Origin: Paracoccus sediminis
GTDB taxonomy: Bacteria; Pseudomonadota; Alphaproteobacteria; Rhodobacterales; Rhodobacteraceae
Length of the DNA: 64,000 nt
NCBI RefSeq assembly: GCF_900188295.1
Contig: NZ_FZNM01000005.1
Span: 1 to 64,000 of the forward strand
Direction of reading: 5' to 3'
Numbering within the stretch: the first letter of the stretch is position 1; each line of letters opens with the position of its first letter. This document shows positions 26,028 through 35,232 of the stretch, piece by piece. Both the position numbers and the translations under genes were made by a program. Under the pieces are notes generated by a model. The model saw only the letters and a list, made by a program, of their open reading frames with translations, was not told the origin of the DNA and did no database searches.

Positions 26028-26986
26028 CCATGAAGCTGACCCCGAAAACCGCGACGCTGCTGGTCCTGGTCGCCTTGGTCGTCCTGTCGCCGGTGCTGTT
26101 CCCCTCGGGCTATTACTACCGCGTCGGCGCGCTGATCTTCGTCAACGCCATCGCCGTCACGGGCATCGTGATCCTGACCGGATACGCGGGCCAGATCAGC
26201 CTGGGACACGCCGGGTTCGCCGGGATCGGCGCCTATGCCTGCGCGCTTGCCCCGGTGCATCTGGGCCTGCACCCGTCGCTGGCGCTGCTCCTGGGGGCGT
26301 CGGTGTCCGCCCTGCTGGCCTTCCTGGTCGGGCGCCCGATCCTTCGGCTGAAGGGCTATTACCTGGGCGTCGCCACGCTGGGCTTCGGCATCCTGATTTC
26401 CATGGTGCTGAACAACGAACGCCAACTGACCGGCGGCCCCGACGGGATCGAGGTGCCGGAACTGGGCCTGCGCGCGCTGCTTAACGACATGGGCCTGGAC
26501 CTGACCAACGGCCAGTTCTGGTACTGGTTCTGCGGCATTGCCGTGATCCTGGGCGCCTGGCTGGCGCTGAACCTGCATGGCAGCCCCACCGGCCGCGCCC
26601 TGCGCGCGCTGCACGGATCCGAGGTCGCGGCGCGGACCGTGGGCATCCACGTGGCGCGAATGAAGTTGCAGGCCTTTGTCGTCTCGGCGGTCTATGCGTC
26701 CGTGTCGGGATCGCTGCTGGCCTTGCAGAACAAGTTCATCACCCCCGATGTGGCGGGCTTCATGCACTCGATCGAGATGGTGACGATGGCGGTCCTGGGC
26801 GGCGTGGGGTCGGTGCTGGGGGCGGTCTTCGGCGCGGCGGTGCTGACGCTGCTGCCGCAGGTGCTGACGGTGTTCGCCGAATACGAACAGCTGGTGCTGG
26901 GCCTGGTGATGATGCTGGTGATGATCTTCCTGCCGCAGGGGCTGCTGCCGTCGATCCTGCGCCGCGTCCGGGGGAAAGACGAATGA
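26024..26986 (+). CDS. livM: LivM-type ABC transporter permease
   Basis: This 320-residue permease has around nine hydrophobic segments and LivM hallmarks: TGYAGQISLGHAGFAGIGAY and the C-terminal GGVGSVLGAVFGAAVLTLLP. Its stop overlaps the LivG start by four bases, so the membrane and ATPase subunits are coupled. Confidence 0.92.
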   Translation: MTMKLTPKTATLLVLVALVVLSPVLFPSGYYYRVGALIFVNAIAVTGIVILTGYAGQISLGHAGFAGIGAYACALAPVHLGLHPSLALLLGASVSALLAFLVGRPILRLKGYYLGVATLGFGILISMVLNNERQLTGGPDGIEVPELGLRALLNDMGLDLTNGQFWYWFCGIAVILGAWLALNLHGSPTGRALRALHGSEVAARTVGIHVARMKLQAFVVSAVYASVSGSLLALQNKFITPDVAGFMHSIEMVTMAVLGGVGSVLGAVFGAAVLTLLPQVLTVFAEYEQLVLGLVMMLVMIFLPQGLLPSILRRVRGKDE

Positions 26987-27771
26987 CCGCGCTTTTGTCC
27001 GTGGAAGGCCTGGGCATCAGCTTCGGCGGCCTCAAGGCCGTGAGCGATGTCAGCTTCACCGTCCAGCCGGGAGAGATCACGTCCGTCATCGGCCCGAACG
27101 GCGCCGGCAAGACGACGCTGTTCAACATGATTTCGGGCATCTATCAACCCGGATCGGGACGCGTGGTGCTGGGGACCGAGGATGTGACCGGCATGGCCCC
27201 GCATCGGCTGGCCCGGCGCGGCATGTCGCGGACCTTCCAGAACCTGCAAATTTTCCAGTCGATGACCGTGCTGGAAAACGCCATCGCGGGATTTCACCTG
27301 GCCGAACGCGGGCCGGTTCTGGCGGATCTGCTGGGCCTGCCCGCATCCCGCCGCCGCGCCGCGCAGGCGCAGGCGGGCGCGCGCGCCCTGCTGGCCCGCG
27401 TCGGGCTGGACCGCGCAGCAGAGCGAGAGGCCGGGAACCTGTCCTATGGCGCGCTGAAACGGCTGGAAATCGCCCGCGCCCTGGCGCTGTCGCCGAAAAT
27501 CCTGCTGCTGGACGAACCCGCCGCAGGCTGCAACGCCGTCGAGACCGAGGAGATCGACCACCTGATCGCCGAGGTCGCGAAATCCGGCGTGGCGATCCTG
27601 CTGGTGGAACACGACATGAAGATGGTCATGCGCATATCCAACCACATCGTCGTTCTGGACCATGGCGAGAAGATCGCCGAGGGCGATCCGGCCAGCGTCA
27701 GCCGCAACCCGGCGGTCATCGCCGCCTATCTGGGCACGGATGCAGAGGAGGCCGCCCATGCTGACGGTTGA
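26983..27771 (+). CDS. livG: LivG-type ABC transporter ATPase
   Basis: The 262-residue ATPase shows Walker A GPNGAGKTT, the LivG-specific SRTFQNLQIF loop, a slightly altered signature (LSYGALKRLEIARAL, in which the usual LSGGQ is NLSYGA) and Walker B ILLLDEPAAG. The altered signature is common in LivG proteins. It overlaps livF by 14 bases. Confidence 0.92.
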   Translation: MTALLSVEGLGISFGGLKAVSDVSFTVQPGEITSVIGPNGAGKTTLFNMISGIYQPGSGRVVLGTEDVTGMAPHRLARRGMSRTFQNLQIFQSMTVLENAIAGFHLAERGPVLADLLGLPASRRRAAQAQAGARALLARVGLDRAAEREAGNLSYGALKRLEIARALALSPKILLLDEPAAGCNAVETEEIDHLIAEVAKSGVAILLVEHDMKMVMRISNHIVVLDHGEKIAEGDPASVSRNPAVIAAYLGTDAEEAAHADG

Positions 27772-28459
27772 AGGGCTGCGGTCGCGATACGGCCGGATCG
27801 AGGTTCTGCACGGCATCGACCTGACGGTGCAGTCGGGCGAGATCGTCACCGTCGTCGGCGCCAACGGCGCGGGCAAGACGACGCTACTGAAATGCCTGTC
27901 GGGCACGCAGCCGGTATCCGGCGGCACGATCACCTTTCGCGGCGAAAGCCTGACCGGGGTTCCCGCGCATCGCCGCCCGGCGCGCGGGCTGACCCAATCG
28001 CCCGAGGGACGGCAGATCTTCACCAACCTGACGGTCGAGGAGAACCTGCGCCTGGGCGCGTTCCTGTATGCCGACGACCGGGTGGACAAGGACATGCAGG
28101 ACGCCTTTGCGATGTTCCCGATCCTGCGCGAGAAACGCAACCTGCCTGCGGGCGGGTTGTCGGGCGGGCAGCAGCAGATGCTGGCCATGTCGCGCGCGCT
28201 GATGGGGCGGCCGTCGTGCCTGCTGCTGGACGAGCCGTCGATGGGCCTGGCCCCGATCATCGTGCGGCAGATCTTCGACGTGGTCGGCAGCCTCAAGGCG
28301 CTTGGCGTCACGGTGCTGCTGGTGGAACAGAACGCCTTTGGCGCGTTGAAGATCGCGGACCGGGGCTATGTCATGGAAACCGGGCGCATCATCATGTCGG
28401 GCGCGGCGGACGACCTGATCGCCGACCCCCGTATCCGCACAGCCTATCTGGGGATCTGA
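27758..28459 (+). CDS. livF: LivF-type ABC transporter ATPase
   Basis: The 233-residue second ATPase has Walker A GANGAGKTTLL, QSPEGRQIFTNLTVEENL, signature LSGGQQQML and Walker B LLLDEPSMGLAP. The ATG at 27758 lies inside livG, giving coupled translation; the longer frame upstream is shadow. The fused hydratase/dehydrogenase starts one base after its stop codon. Confidence 0.92.
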   Translation: MLTVEGLRSRYGRIEVLHGIDLTVQSGEIVTVVGANGAGKTTLLKCLSGTQPVSGGTITFRGESLTGVPAHRRPARGLTQSPEGRQIFTNLTVEENLRLGAFLYADDRVDKDMQDAFAMFPILREKRNLPAGGLSGGQQQMLAMSRALMGRPSCLLLDEPSMGLAPIIVRQIFDVVGSLKALGVTVLLVEQNAFGALKIADRGYVMETGRIIMSGAADDLIADPRIRTAYLGI

Positions 28460-28460
28460 C

Positions 28461-30422
28461 ATGTCCGTTCTGACCATTGCCCGTGACGGCGACATCGCCG
28501 TCGTCACCGTGGACAACCCGCCGGTCAACGCCCTGTCGCAGGCGCTGCGGCAGGCCTTGTGGGATGCGGTTGCCGCCGTGGACGCCGACCCCGAGGTCCG
28601 CGCCGCCGTGCTGACCTGCGCGGGCCGCACCTTCATCGCCGGGGGCGACGTGACCGAATTCGGCAGGCCGCCGCAGGAACCGCACCTGCCCGACCTCGTG
28701 GACCGGATCGAAGGCGCGGCAAAGCCGTGGATTGCCGCCATTCACGGTTCCGCCCTGGGGGGTGGGTTCGAGGTGGCGATGGGCTGCCGCTTCCGCATCG
28801 CGCTGGACAGCGCCTCGGTCGGCCTGCCCGAGGTCAATCTCGGGATTGTGCCGGGTGCCTCGGGCACGGTGCGCACGCCGCGGTTGGCCGGCGTGGCGGC
28901 GGCGGTCGATCTGGTCACCTCGGGCAGGCCGGTGCGCGCCGCCAAGGCGCTGGGGCTGGGGCTGGTGGATGCGGTGGCGCCGGACGACCTGCCGGGGAAC
29001 GCGATCGCCTTTGCCCGCGAGGCGCTTGGCCGCGACCGGCCGCCGCCGGTTTCGGCCCGCCCGGTCGAGGCGCCGGACGCGGCCTTCTGGGAGGAGCGCC
29101 GGGCGGCCGTGGCCAAGGCCGCCAAGGGCGCGGACGCCCCGTTGCGCGCGCTCGATTGCCTGCGCAAGGCCGCCGAGGCGCCCTTTGCCGAGGCCATGGC
29201 CCATGAACGCCAGACCTTCCTGGATCTGCGCGGATCGGATCAGGCGGCGGCGCTGCGCCATGTGTTCTTTGCCGAACGCGCGGCCCCGCGTCCCGCGCAT
29301 CTGCGGGACGTGGACCCCCTGCCCCTGCGCCGCGCGGGCGTGATCGGCGGCGGCACCATGGGCGCGGGCATCGCCGCCGCCCTGCGCGACGCGGGCATCC
29401 CCGTCACCCTGATCGAGCGCGACGACGATGCGGCGGCACGCGGCCTGGCCACGCTGCGCGGCATGTTCGACGGCGCCGTGAAACGCGGCACGCTGTCGGA
29501 CGCGCAGGCGGCGGACCGCATGGCCGGGGTGACGGCGACCACCGATCACGCGGCCCTGTCCGACGCCGATCTGGTGATCGAGGCGGTGTTCGAGGACATC
29601 GCCGTCAAGCGCGCCGTGTTCGAGCGCCTTGCCGCCGCCTGCCGCGCCGACGCGGTGCTGGCGACCAACACCTCGTATCTGGACCCCCGCCTGATCGCCA
29701 AAGGCGTTCCCCATCCCGACCGCTTCATCGGGCTGCATTTCTTCAGCCCCGCCAATGTGATGCGGCTTGTGGAAATCGTCCCGGTGCCGGAAACATCCGG
29801 CCGGACGCTGGCCACGGGCTTTGCCCTGGCGCGGGCGCTGAACAAGATCCCCGTGCAGTCGGGCATCTGCGAAGGCTTCATCGGCAACCGCATCCTGAAA
29901 CGTTACCGCGCAAGCGCCGAGGCCCTGGTCCGCCAGGGGATCCCGCTGGCCGAGATCGACGCGGCCATGCGCGGATACGGCCTGGCGATGGGCCCGTTTC
30001 AGGCGCAGGATCTGGGCGGGCTGGACATCGCCTTTCTGCAACGCGAAGGCGCGCGCGCGGCGGGGCAGGACGTGCCCGAAACGCTGGGCGACATCCTGGT
30101 CCGCGCCGGACGCAAGGGCCAGAAGACCGGCGGCGGCTGGTACGACTATGCCCCCGGCGACCGCAGCCCGCAGCCATCCGCCGCCGTGGCGGACCTGCTG
30201 GCCGGGCGGATCACCGGCACCCTTGCGATGGACCGTGATGCCATCGCCCGCCGCCTGGTCGCCGACATGGCGGCCGAAGGTCAGGCGATCCTGGACGAGG
30301 GCATCGCCGCAAGCCCGGCCGAGATCGACCTTGTGGAAATCCACGGATATGGCTTTCCCCGCTGGCGGGGCGGTCCGATGTTCGCGGCCCGCCATCGTCC
30401 GACGAACGACCTTGCATCGTAA
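28461..30422 (+). CDS. Fused enoyl-CoA hydratase / 3-hydroxyacyl-CoA dehydrogenase
   Basis: The 653-residue protein is a FadB/FadJ-like fusion. The crotonase domain (about 1-190) has the AGRTFIAGGDVTEFG and HGSALGGGFEVAMGC oxyanion motifs. A Rossmann NAD domain starts at GVIGGGTMGAGIA (about 294), followed by the HFFSPANVMRLVEIV active-site His block and a C-terminal helical dehydrogenase domain. It would hydrate 2,3-dehydroadipyl-CoA and oxidise 3-hydroxyadipyl-CoA, the jobs of PaaF and PaaH, which are otherwise missing here. It could also serve general beta-oxidation. It directly follows the Liv genes. Confidence 0.88.
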   Translation: MSVLTIARDGDIAVVTVDNPPVNALSQALRQALWDAVAAVDADPEVRAAVLTCAGRTFIAGGDVTEFGRPPQEPHLPDLVDRIEGAAKPWIAAIHGSALGGGFEVAMGCRFRIALDSASVGLPEVNLGIVPGASGTVRTPRLAGVAAAVDLVTSGRPVRAAKALGLGLVDAVAPDDLPGNAIAFAREALGRDRPPPVSARPVEAPDAAFWEERRAAVAKAAKGADAPLRALDCLRKAAEAPFAEAMAHERQTFLDLRGSDQAAALRHVFFAERAAPRPAHLRDVDPLPLRRAGVIGGGTMGAGIAAALRDAGIPVTLIERDDDAAARGLATLRGMFDGAVKRGTLSDAQAADRMAGVTATTDHAALSDADLVIEAVFEDIAVKRAVFERLAAACRADAVLATNTSYLDPRLIAKGVPHPDRFIGLHFFSPANVMRLVEIVPVPETSGRTLATGFALARALNKIPVQSGICEGFIGNRILKRYRASAEALVRQGIPLAEIDAAMRGYGLAMGPFQAQDLGGLDIAFLQREGARAAGQDVPETLGDILVRAGRKGQKTGGGWYDYAPGDRSPQPSAAVADLLAGRITGTLAMDRDAIARRLVADMAAEGQAILDEGIAASPAEIDLVEIHGYGFPRWRGGPMFAARHRPTNDLAS

Positions 30423-30437
30423 TCGGGGCCGATCAGG

Positions 30438-31085
30438 TCAGCCGTCCCAGGCGACATCATGGATGTGCACCAGTTCGGCCACCTGTTCGGGCGTCAGCAT
30501 TTCGGGCGTGGTGCCGCGCAGCAGCAGGGCCAGCCGCGCCGTGGCCTCCAGCTCCTCGATGGCATTGCAGGCGGCCTCCAGGTCCAGGCCCGCCACGACC
30601 GGCCCATGGTTGGCCAGCATCACCGCCGACCGTGTGCCCGCCAGCCCGCGCACCGCATCGCCGATGGCCGGATCGCCGGGCCGGAAATAGGGCAGCAGCT
30701 TCACCCGGCCCAGTTGCATCAGGGCATAGGGCGTGATGGGCGGCAGGAAATCGTTGGGATCGGTATCTGGCAGGGTGGACCAGGCGACGGAATGGCACGA
30801 ATGCAGATGCACCACCGCCGCCGTGCGGCTGCGGGTCTGATAAAAGGCGGAATGCAGCGGCATTTCCTTGGTGGGCCGGTCGCCGCCCACATGGTTGCCC
30901 GCCGCGTCGAACCGCGACAGCCGCGCCGGATCCAGGCGGCCAAAGCTGGTGCCGGTCGGGCTGACCAGCAGCCCGCCGTCATCGGTGCGCGCGCTGATGT
31001 TGCCGGTCGATCCATGCGTCAGGCCCCGGTCGAACAGCGATTTCGCCAGCAGGCAGATGCGTTCGCGCAGGGTCGCGTCGGTCAT
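30438..31085 (-). CDS. otnC: 3-oxo-tetronate 4-phosphate decarboxylase-like class II aldolase
   Basis: The 215-residue class II aldolase/adducin protein has the zinc-binding HLHSCHS motif and ANHGPVVAG, plus GNISARTDDGGLLVSPTG near the N-terminus. OtnC enzymes decarboxylate 3-oxo-tetronate 4-phosphate to dihydroxyacetone phosphate. Its ATG overlaps the otnK stop by four bases, the classic pairing. It is the last gene of a minus-strand catabolic run and ends convergently with the phenylacetate cluster. Confidence 0.85.
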   Translation of the reverse strand: MTDATLRERICLLAKSLFDRGLTHGSTGNISARTDDGGLLVSPTGTSFGRLDPARLSRFDAAGNHVGGDRPTKEMPLHSAFYQTRSRTAAVVHLHSCHSVAWSTLPDTDPNDFLPPITPYALMQLGRVKLLPYFRPGDPAIGDAVRGLAGTRSAVMLANHGPVVAGLDLEAACNAIEELEATARLALLLRGTTPEMLTPEQVAELVHIHDVAWDG

Positions 31086-32320
31086 CCGGCCAGCCTTTCG
31101 GCGGCTTTTGCGAAAAACTCCTCGGCGCCGAAATTGCCGGATTTCAGCGCCAGGACCAGGTTTTCGCCTGCCCGGATCGCGGGCACGCCGGGGTCGATTT
31201 CAGGACCGATTTCCAGGGCGCCGATCCCCAGCCCCTCGACCACGGCGCCCGAGGTTTCACCGCCTGCGGTAATCAGCCGCGTCACGCCGCCCGTGACCAG
31301 CAGGCGGGCGGTTTCCGCGAAGAACGCATCCAGGCGCGCGGCGACCGCTTTGGTCCCGTGACGCCCCTGCACCGCGCGCACGGCGTCGGGATCGGCCGAG
31401 GAATAGACCAGCGGCAGGCCGTCCTGCGACAGCGCCCACCGGGCCGCGTCGGCGGCGGTCGCGGTGCCCGCCATCACCGCCTCGGGGTCGATACCGGATG
31501 CCGGATGGCCGTCGGCGATGTGCCGGGCCACCTGCCCCCGCGTGGCGCGCGAGCAGGATCCCGACAGCGCGGCCGCCCGCCCTGCCTGCCCGCGCCACGG
31601 CAGAGCGTCCGACGACAGCAGCCCCCGCGCGCGGAAATTGCCGGGCAGGCCAAGGGCGATCCCCGACCCGCCGGTCAGCAGCAATTGGTCGGCCACCGCC
31701 TGACCCAGCGTGACCAGATCCTCGTCCCGGATCGCATCCGTCACCACGAAGCGATGGCCTTGCGCCGACAGCGCCGCACGCACCGCATCGGCCCCCTGCC
31801 AGACAGTCCCGGCGGGGATATGGCCCAGGCCGTCGCGGATCTGCAAGCCCAGCCAGCGGCGCAGGTCGGGGTCCGTCATCGGGGTCAGGGGATGGTTCTC
31901 CATCCCGCTTTCGGACAGCAAGCGGTCGCCCACGAACAGGTGGCCCTGAAAGACCGTCCGCCCGGTGGCCGGAAAGGCCGGGCAGAAGATCACCCGGTCG
32001 GCGTTCAGCGCATCTGACAGGGCCTCGGCCACCGGGCCGATGTTGCCCTGGGGCGTCGAGTCAAACGTCGAGCAATACTTGAACAGGAACTGCCGGCAGC
32101 CCTGCGCGCGCAGCCAGTCCAGGGCCTCCAGCGACAGGCGCACGGCCTCGGCCACGGGCAGGGTGCGCGATTTCAGCGCAACGATGCCCGCTTCGACATC
32201 GGGGGCGGCGGGGGCGGACGGCGTGCCGGAATACTGCACAGTCCGCATCCCGGCCTTGACCAGGGTGTTGCCCAGGTCGGACGAGCCGGTGAAATCGTCG
32301 CCGATGCAGCCCAGCAGCAT
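31082..32320 (-). CDS. otnK: 3-oxo-tetronate kinase (DUF1537 four-carbon acid sugar kinase)
   Basis: The 412-residue protein is a DUF1537 kinase. MLLGCIGDDFTGSSDLGNTL is the family opening, FKYCSTFDSTPQGNIGPV the substrate-binding loop and TAGGETSGAVVEGLGI the nucleotide-binding end. OtnK phosphorylates 3-oxo-tetronate; related DUF1537 kinases act on D-threonate or D-erythronate, so the exact C4 acid is open. It starts one base after the upstream dehydrogenase gene ends. Confidence 0.88.
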   Translation of the reverse strand: MLLGCIGDDFTGSSDLGNTLVKAGMRTVQYSGTPSAPAAPDVEAGIVALKSRTLPVAEAVRLSLEALDWLRAQGCRQFLFKYCSTFDSTPQGNIGPVAEALSDALNADRVIFCPAFPATGRTVFQGHLFVGDRLLSESGMENHPLTPMTDPDLRRWLGLQIRDGLGHIPAGTVWQGADAVRAALSAQGHRFVVTDAIRDEDLVTLGQAVADQLLLTGGSGIALGLPGNFRARGLLSSDALPWRGQAGRAAALSGSCSRATRGQVARHIADGHPASGIDPEAVMAGTATAADAARWALSQDGLPLVYSSADPDAVRAVQGRHGTKAVAARLDAFFAETARLLVTGGVTRLITAGGETSGAVVEGLGIGALEIGPEIDPGVPAIRAGENLVLALKSGNFGAEEFFAKAAERLAG

Positions 32321-32321
32321 A

Positions 32322-33704
32322 TTACGTCCAGTCCGTCACGGCATCCTGCGCCGCGCGCAGGCGATACAGGTCCGACCCGGTATCCAGATCCACGTCGCCG
32401 CACAGGATCAACTGCCCCGCCCCCACGTCGCGCCGCAACCGCCGACCCGAGAGCAGATAATACGGAATCGGCGCGTCGTTCGATAGTCCCCGCGCGGGCG
32501 TCATCCGGCCCGACACGCCAGCAATGGTATGGTGATGTCCTTCGGCCACCAACAGCGAACCGGCGGGCAGGCCGGCATCGGCATGGGCGGTCAGGTCCAT
32601 GACCGGGCGGGGTTGTTCGGCACCCGAGGACACGCCCAGCAGCGCGGCCTCGAACACCGTGGTCGCGGCCTCCAGGCCCAGCAGGTGGCGTGGAAGGCCG
32701 ATCATCGCGGTGCGGCCGTTGCGGGCGACCACATGGCCCTTGCCCTTCAGCATGGCCCAGGTCTCGTCATCCTCGCAGGCGACGGTCACGAAGACACCGC
32801 CGGCGAAACTGGCCTCGCCCGGCAGGCGCAGGCAGTTGAACACGTCCAACTGCCCCTGCCCGGTCAACAGCCCGCCGTCGGCCACGGGCGCCATCAGGTC
32901 GGCCAGTTCGGCGATGCGCGCGATGGGCGCATGGTAATCGGGACGGTCGGGGGCCATGCCCAGGGCGTTGGCGACCACGACCATCTCGCACAGGTCGGGG
33001 ACCGCGCGCTGCGGCAGGGGCACCAGCCGCGCGCGGGCGGCGACCACCTGATCCCAGGGGCGATCCGCCGGATCCAGCCAGTCGCCAAAGCCCGGCGCAT
33101 CCACCGTCACGCCGTTGCTGGTGATCTTGCCCGTCGCGGGATCATAAACGAAATCGTATTCGCTGGACTTGCCCGCCGCCACGATCCGCAGCCCGCAGAC
33201 CTGCGCCCAGGTGGCCAGCCCGATCAGCAGGCTGGGCTGATCCCCGTCGATGGGCGAACAGACGACGCCGCGGGCCAAAGCCATGCGCGCCAGGATCGGG
33301 CCTGCCACGCTGTCGGTTTCCTTTGTCACCATCACCACATGCTTGCCCGCCGCGATGGCCAGGCGCGCATGGCGGGCGCCGGCCTCGGGGTTGCCGGTGG
33401 CCTCCAGCACGACATCGACGGGCAGATCCGCCACCACGGCCAGATCGGCGGCGGCGATGGCCCGGCCCGCGTCCCAGGCTGCCTGCGCCGCCGCGGCGTC
33501 CGCGCATTCGGCAATGTCCGCGACCCCGGCCGAGGCCAGACCCGCCGCCGCCGCCGCCGTGTCGCGATCCACCGCCACGCGGCAGGCCAGCCCTTTTACA
33601 TGCCGCGCCTGGGCCAGAAAGCTGCGGCCAAAGCCGCCGGTGCCGACGATGGCGCATTCGACCGTCCGGGCGCCAAGCCCGGCGAAATAGCGATGATGGT
33701 TCAT
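32322..33704 (-). CDS. Homoserine-dehydrogenase-like oxidoreductase with SAF domain
   Basis: The 460-residue protein has an N-terminal Rossmann NAD(P)-binding domain (CAIVGTGGFGRSFLAQ; VVLEATGNPEAG; VVMVTKETDSV), a middle homoserine-dehydrogenase-like catalytic region (AAGKSSEYDFVYDPATG) and a C-terminal SAF-type domain (about 370-460, LPAGSLLVAEGHHHT). COG4091 proteins of this build are common next to DUF1537 kinases, but I know of no settled reaction. Here it may oxidise an acid sugar to the 3-oxo acid used by OtnK, which is inference. The ATG at 33702-33704 follows AGGGAAAAG; the longer frame is excluded. It is flanked by tctA and otnK. Confidence 0.78.
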   Translation of the reverse strand: MNHHRYFAGLGARTVECAIVGTGGFGRSFLAQARHVKGLACRVAVDRDTAAAAAGLASAGVADIAECADAAAAQAAWDAGRAIAAADLAVVADLPVDVVLEATGNPEAGARHARLAIAAGKHVVMVTKETDSVAGPILARMALARGVVCSPIDGDQPSLLIGLATWAQVCGLRIVAAGKSSEYDFVYDPATGKITSNGVTVDAPGFGDWLDPADRPWDQVVAARARLVPLPQRAVPDLCEMVVVANALGMAPDRPDYHAPIARIAELADLMAPVADGGLLTGQGQLDVFNCLRLPGEASFAGGVFVTVACEDDETWAMLKGKGHVVARNGRTAMIGLPRHLLGLEAATTVFEAALLGVSSGAEQPRPVMDLTAHADAGLPAGSLLVAEGHHHTIAGVSGRMTPARGLSNDAPIPYYLLSGRRLRRDVGAGQLILCGDVDLDTGSDLYRLRAAQDAVTDWT

Positions 33705-33714
33705 GGTCTTTTCC

Positions 33715-35220
33715 CTATTCCACCGGAACCCGGCGCCGGAACCGCGATCCAAGCGCGATCAGTTTGGGCAGCACCAGCAGCGCGATGCCCACCGCCATGA
33801 TGCCGCTGACCAGGGGGTTGGCAAAGAAGATGCCCAGCGATCCGTCCGACAGCACCATCGACTGGTGAAAGGCGTTTTCCGCCTTGTGGCCCAGCACCAT
33901 CGCCAGCACCAGCGGCGCCAGCGGGTAATCCAGCCTGCTGAACAGATACCCCACCAGACCAAAGATCAGCACCAGCCACAGGTCGAAGGTCGCGTTCGAC
34001 ACCGTATAGGCGCCGACAAAGCAGATCGCCACGATCATCGGGCCGATGATGGTAAACGGGATGCGCAGCAGCGCCGCGAACATCGGCACGGTGGCCAGCA
34101 CCAGGACGACCCCGATCAGGTTCGACACATACATGCTGGCGATCAGCCCCCAGACGAAATCGGGCTGGGTCGCGAACAGCATCGGTCCCGGCGTCAGGCC
34201 CCAGATCATCAGCCCGCCCATCATCACGGCGGCGGTGGCCGACGACGGCACGCCAAGCGCCAGCATCGGCAGCATCGCACAGGATCCCGCGCTGTGGTCG
34301 GCCGTTTCGGGCGCGACGATGCCTTCCGGGCGGCCGGTCCCGAAGGGCGCGCCCTTGCGCGACGACGACCGGGCGATGCCATAGCTCATGAAGGACGCGG
34401 CGGTCGGCCCGCCCGGCGTGATGCCCATCCAGATGCCGATCAGGCCCGAACGGATATAGGTCGCCCAGTATCGCGGCAGTTCCGCGATGGTCCTGAACAC
34501 GTCGCGCAGGTCGATCCTGGAGGCCACGCCCCGGAACCGCAGCCCCTCCTGCACGGTGGACAGCAGCTCTCCGATCCCGAACAGGCCGATCACCACGACC
34601 AGAAAGCTGATGCCGCTCAGCAGATCCTCGAACCCGAAGGTCAGGCGGATGGATCCCGTCACGCTGTCCATGCCCACCGATGCCAGCAGCAGGCCGGTGG
34701 CCAGCGACACCAGCGTCTTGGCGGGGGCGGCGCTGCCCATGCCGATAAAGGCGGCGAAGGCCAGGAAATAGACCGCGAAATATTCGGGCGCGCCAAAGCG
34801 CAGCGCAAAGCGCGACGCCCAACCGGCCAGCAGGGTGATGACGATGACGCCCAGCAGCGCGCCGAATCCTGCCGACATGAAGGCCAGCGTCAGCGCGCGG
34901 GTGGATTCCCCCGACCGCGCCATCGGATAGCCGTCAAAGGTCGTGGCGACGGATGACGGCTCGCCCGGAATGTTGAACAGGATGGATGTGGTGGACCCAC
35001 CGAACAGCGCGCCCCAATACATCGACGACAGCAGGATGATGGCCGAGGTCGGGTCCAGCGTGAAGGTCAGCGGGATCAGCAGGGATACCCCGTTAGGTGC
35101 GCCCAGGCCGGGCAGCACGCCCACGACCAGGCCCATCAGCACGCCCGCGACCATCAGCATCAGGTGCATCGGCGTGATGGCGATGCCGAAGCCCTGCATC
35201 AGAAGATCGAAATTGCCCAT
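33715..35220 (-). CDS. tctA: Tripartite tricarboxylate transporter large permease TctA
   Basis: The 501-residue membrane protein has about 11-12 hydrophobic segments and the two TctA signature blocks: GVLPGLGAPNGVSLLIPLTF near residue 40 and GIWMGITPGGPTAASFMSYG near 275. It takes substrate from the periplasmic TctC protein and moves it with an ion gradient. The preceding 12 bases separate it from tctB. With tctB and tctC it forms a carboxylate importer for the sugar-acid island. Confidence 0.93.
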   Translation of the reverse strand: MGNFDLLMQGFGIAITPMHLMLMVAGVLMGLVVGVLPGLGAPNGVSLLIPLTFTLDPTSAIILLSSMYWGALFGGSTTSILFNIPGEPSSVATTFDGYPMARSGESTRALTLAFMSAGFGALLGVIVITLLAGWASRFALRFGAPEYFAVYFLAFAAFIGMGSAAPAKTLVSLATGLLLASVGMDSVTGSIRLTFGFEDLLSGISFLVVVIGLFGIGELLSTVQEGLRFRGVASRIDLRDVFRTIAELPRYWATYIRSGLIGIWMGITPGGPTAASFMSYGIARSSSRKGAPFGTGRPEGIVAPETADHSAGSCAMLPMLALGVPSSATAAVMMGGLMIWGLTPGPMLFATQPDFVWGLIASMYVSNLIGVVLVLATVPMFAALLRIPFTIIGPMIVAICFVGAYTVSNATFDLWLVLIFGLVGYLFSRLDYPLAPLVLAMVLGHKAENAFHQSMVLSDGSLGIFFANPLVSGIMAVGIALLVLPKLIALGSRFRRRVPVE

Positions 35221-35232
35221 GTCCCGGCCCCC

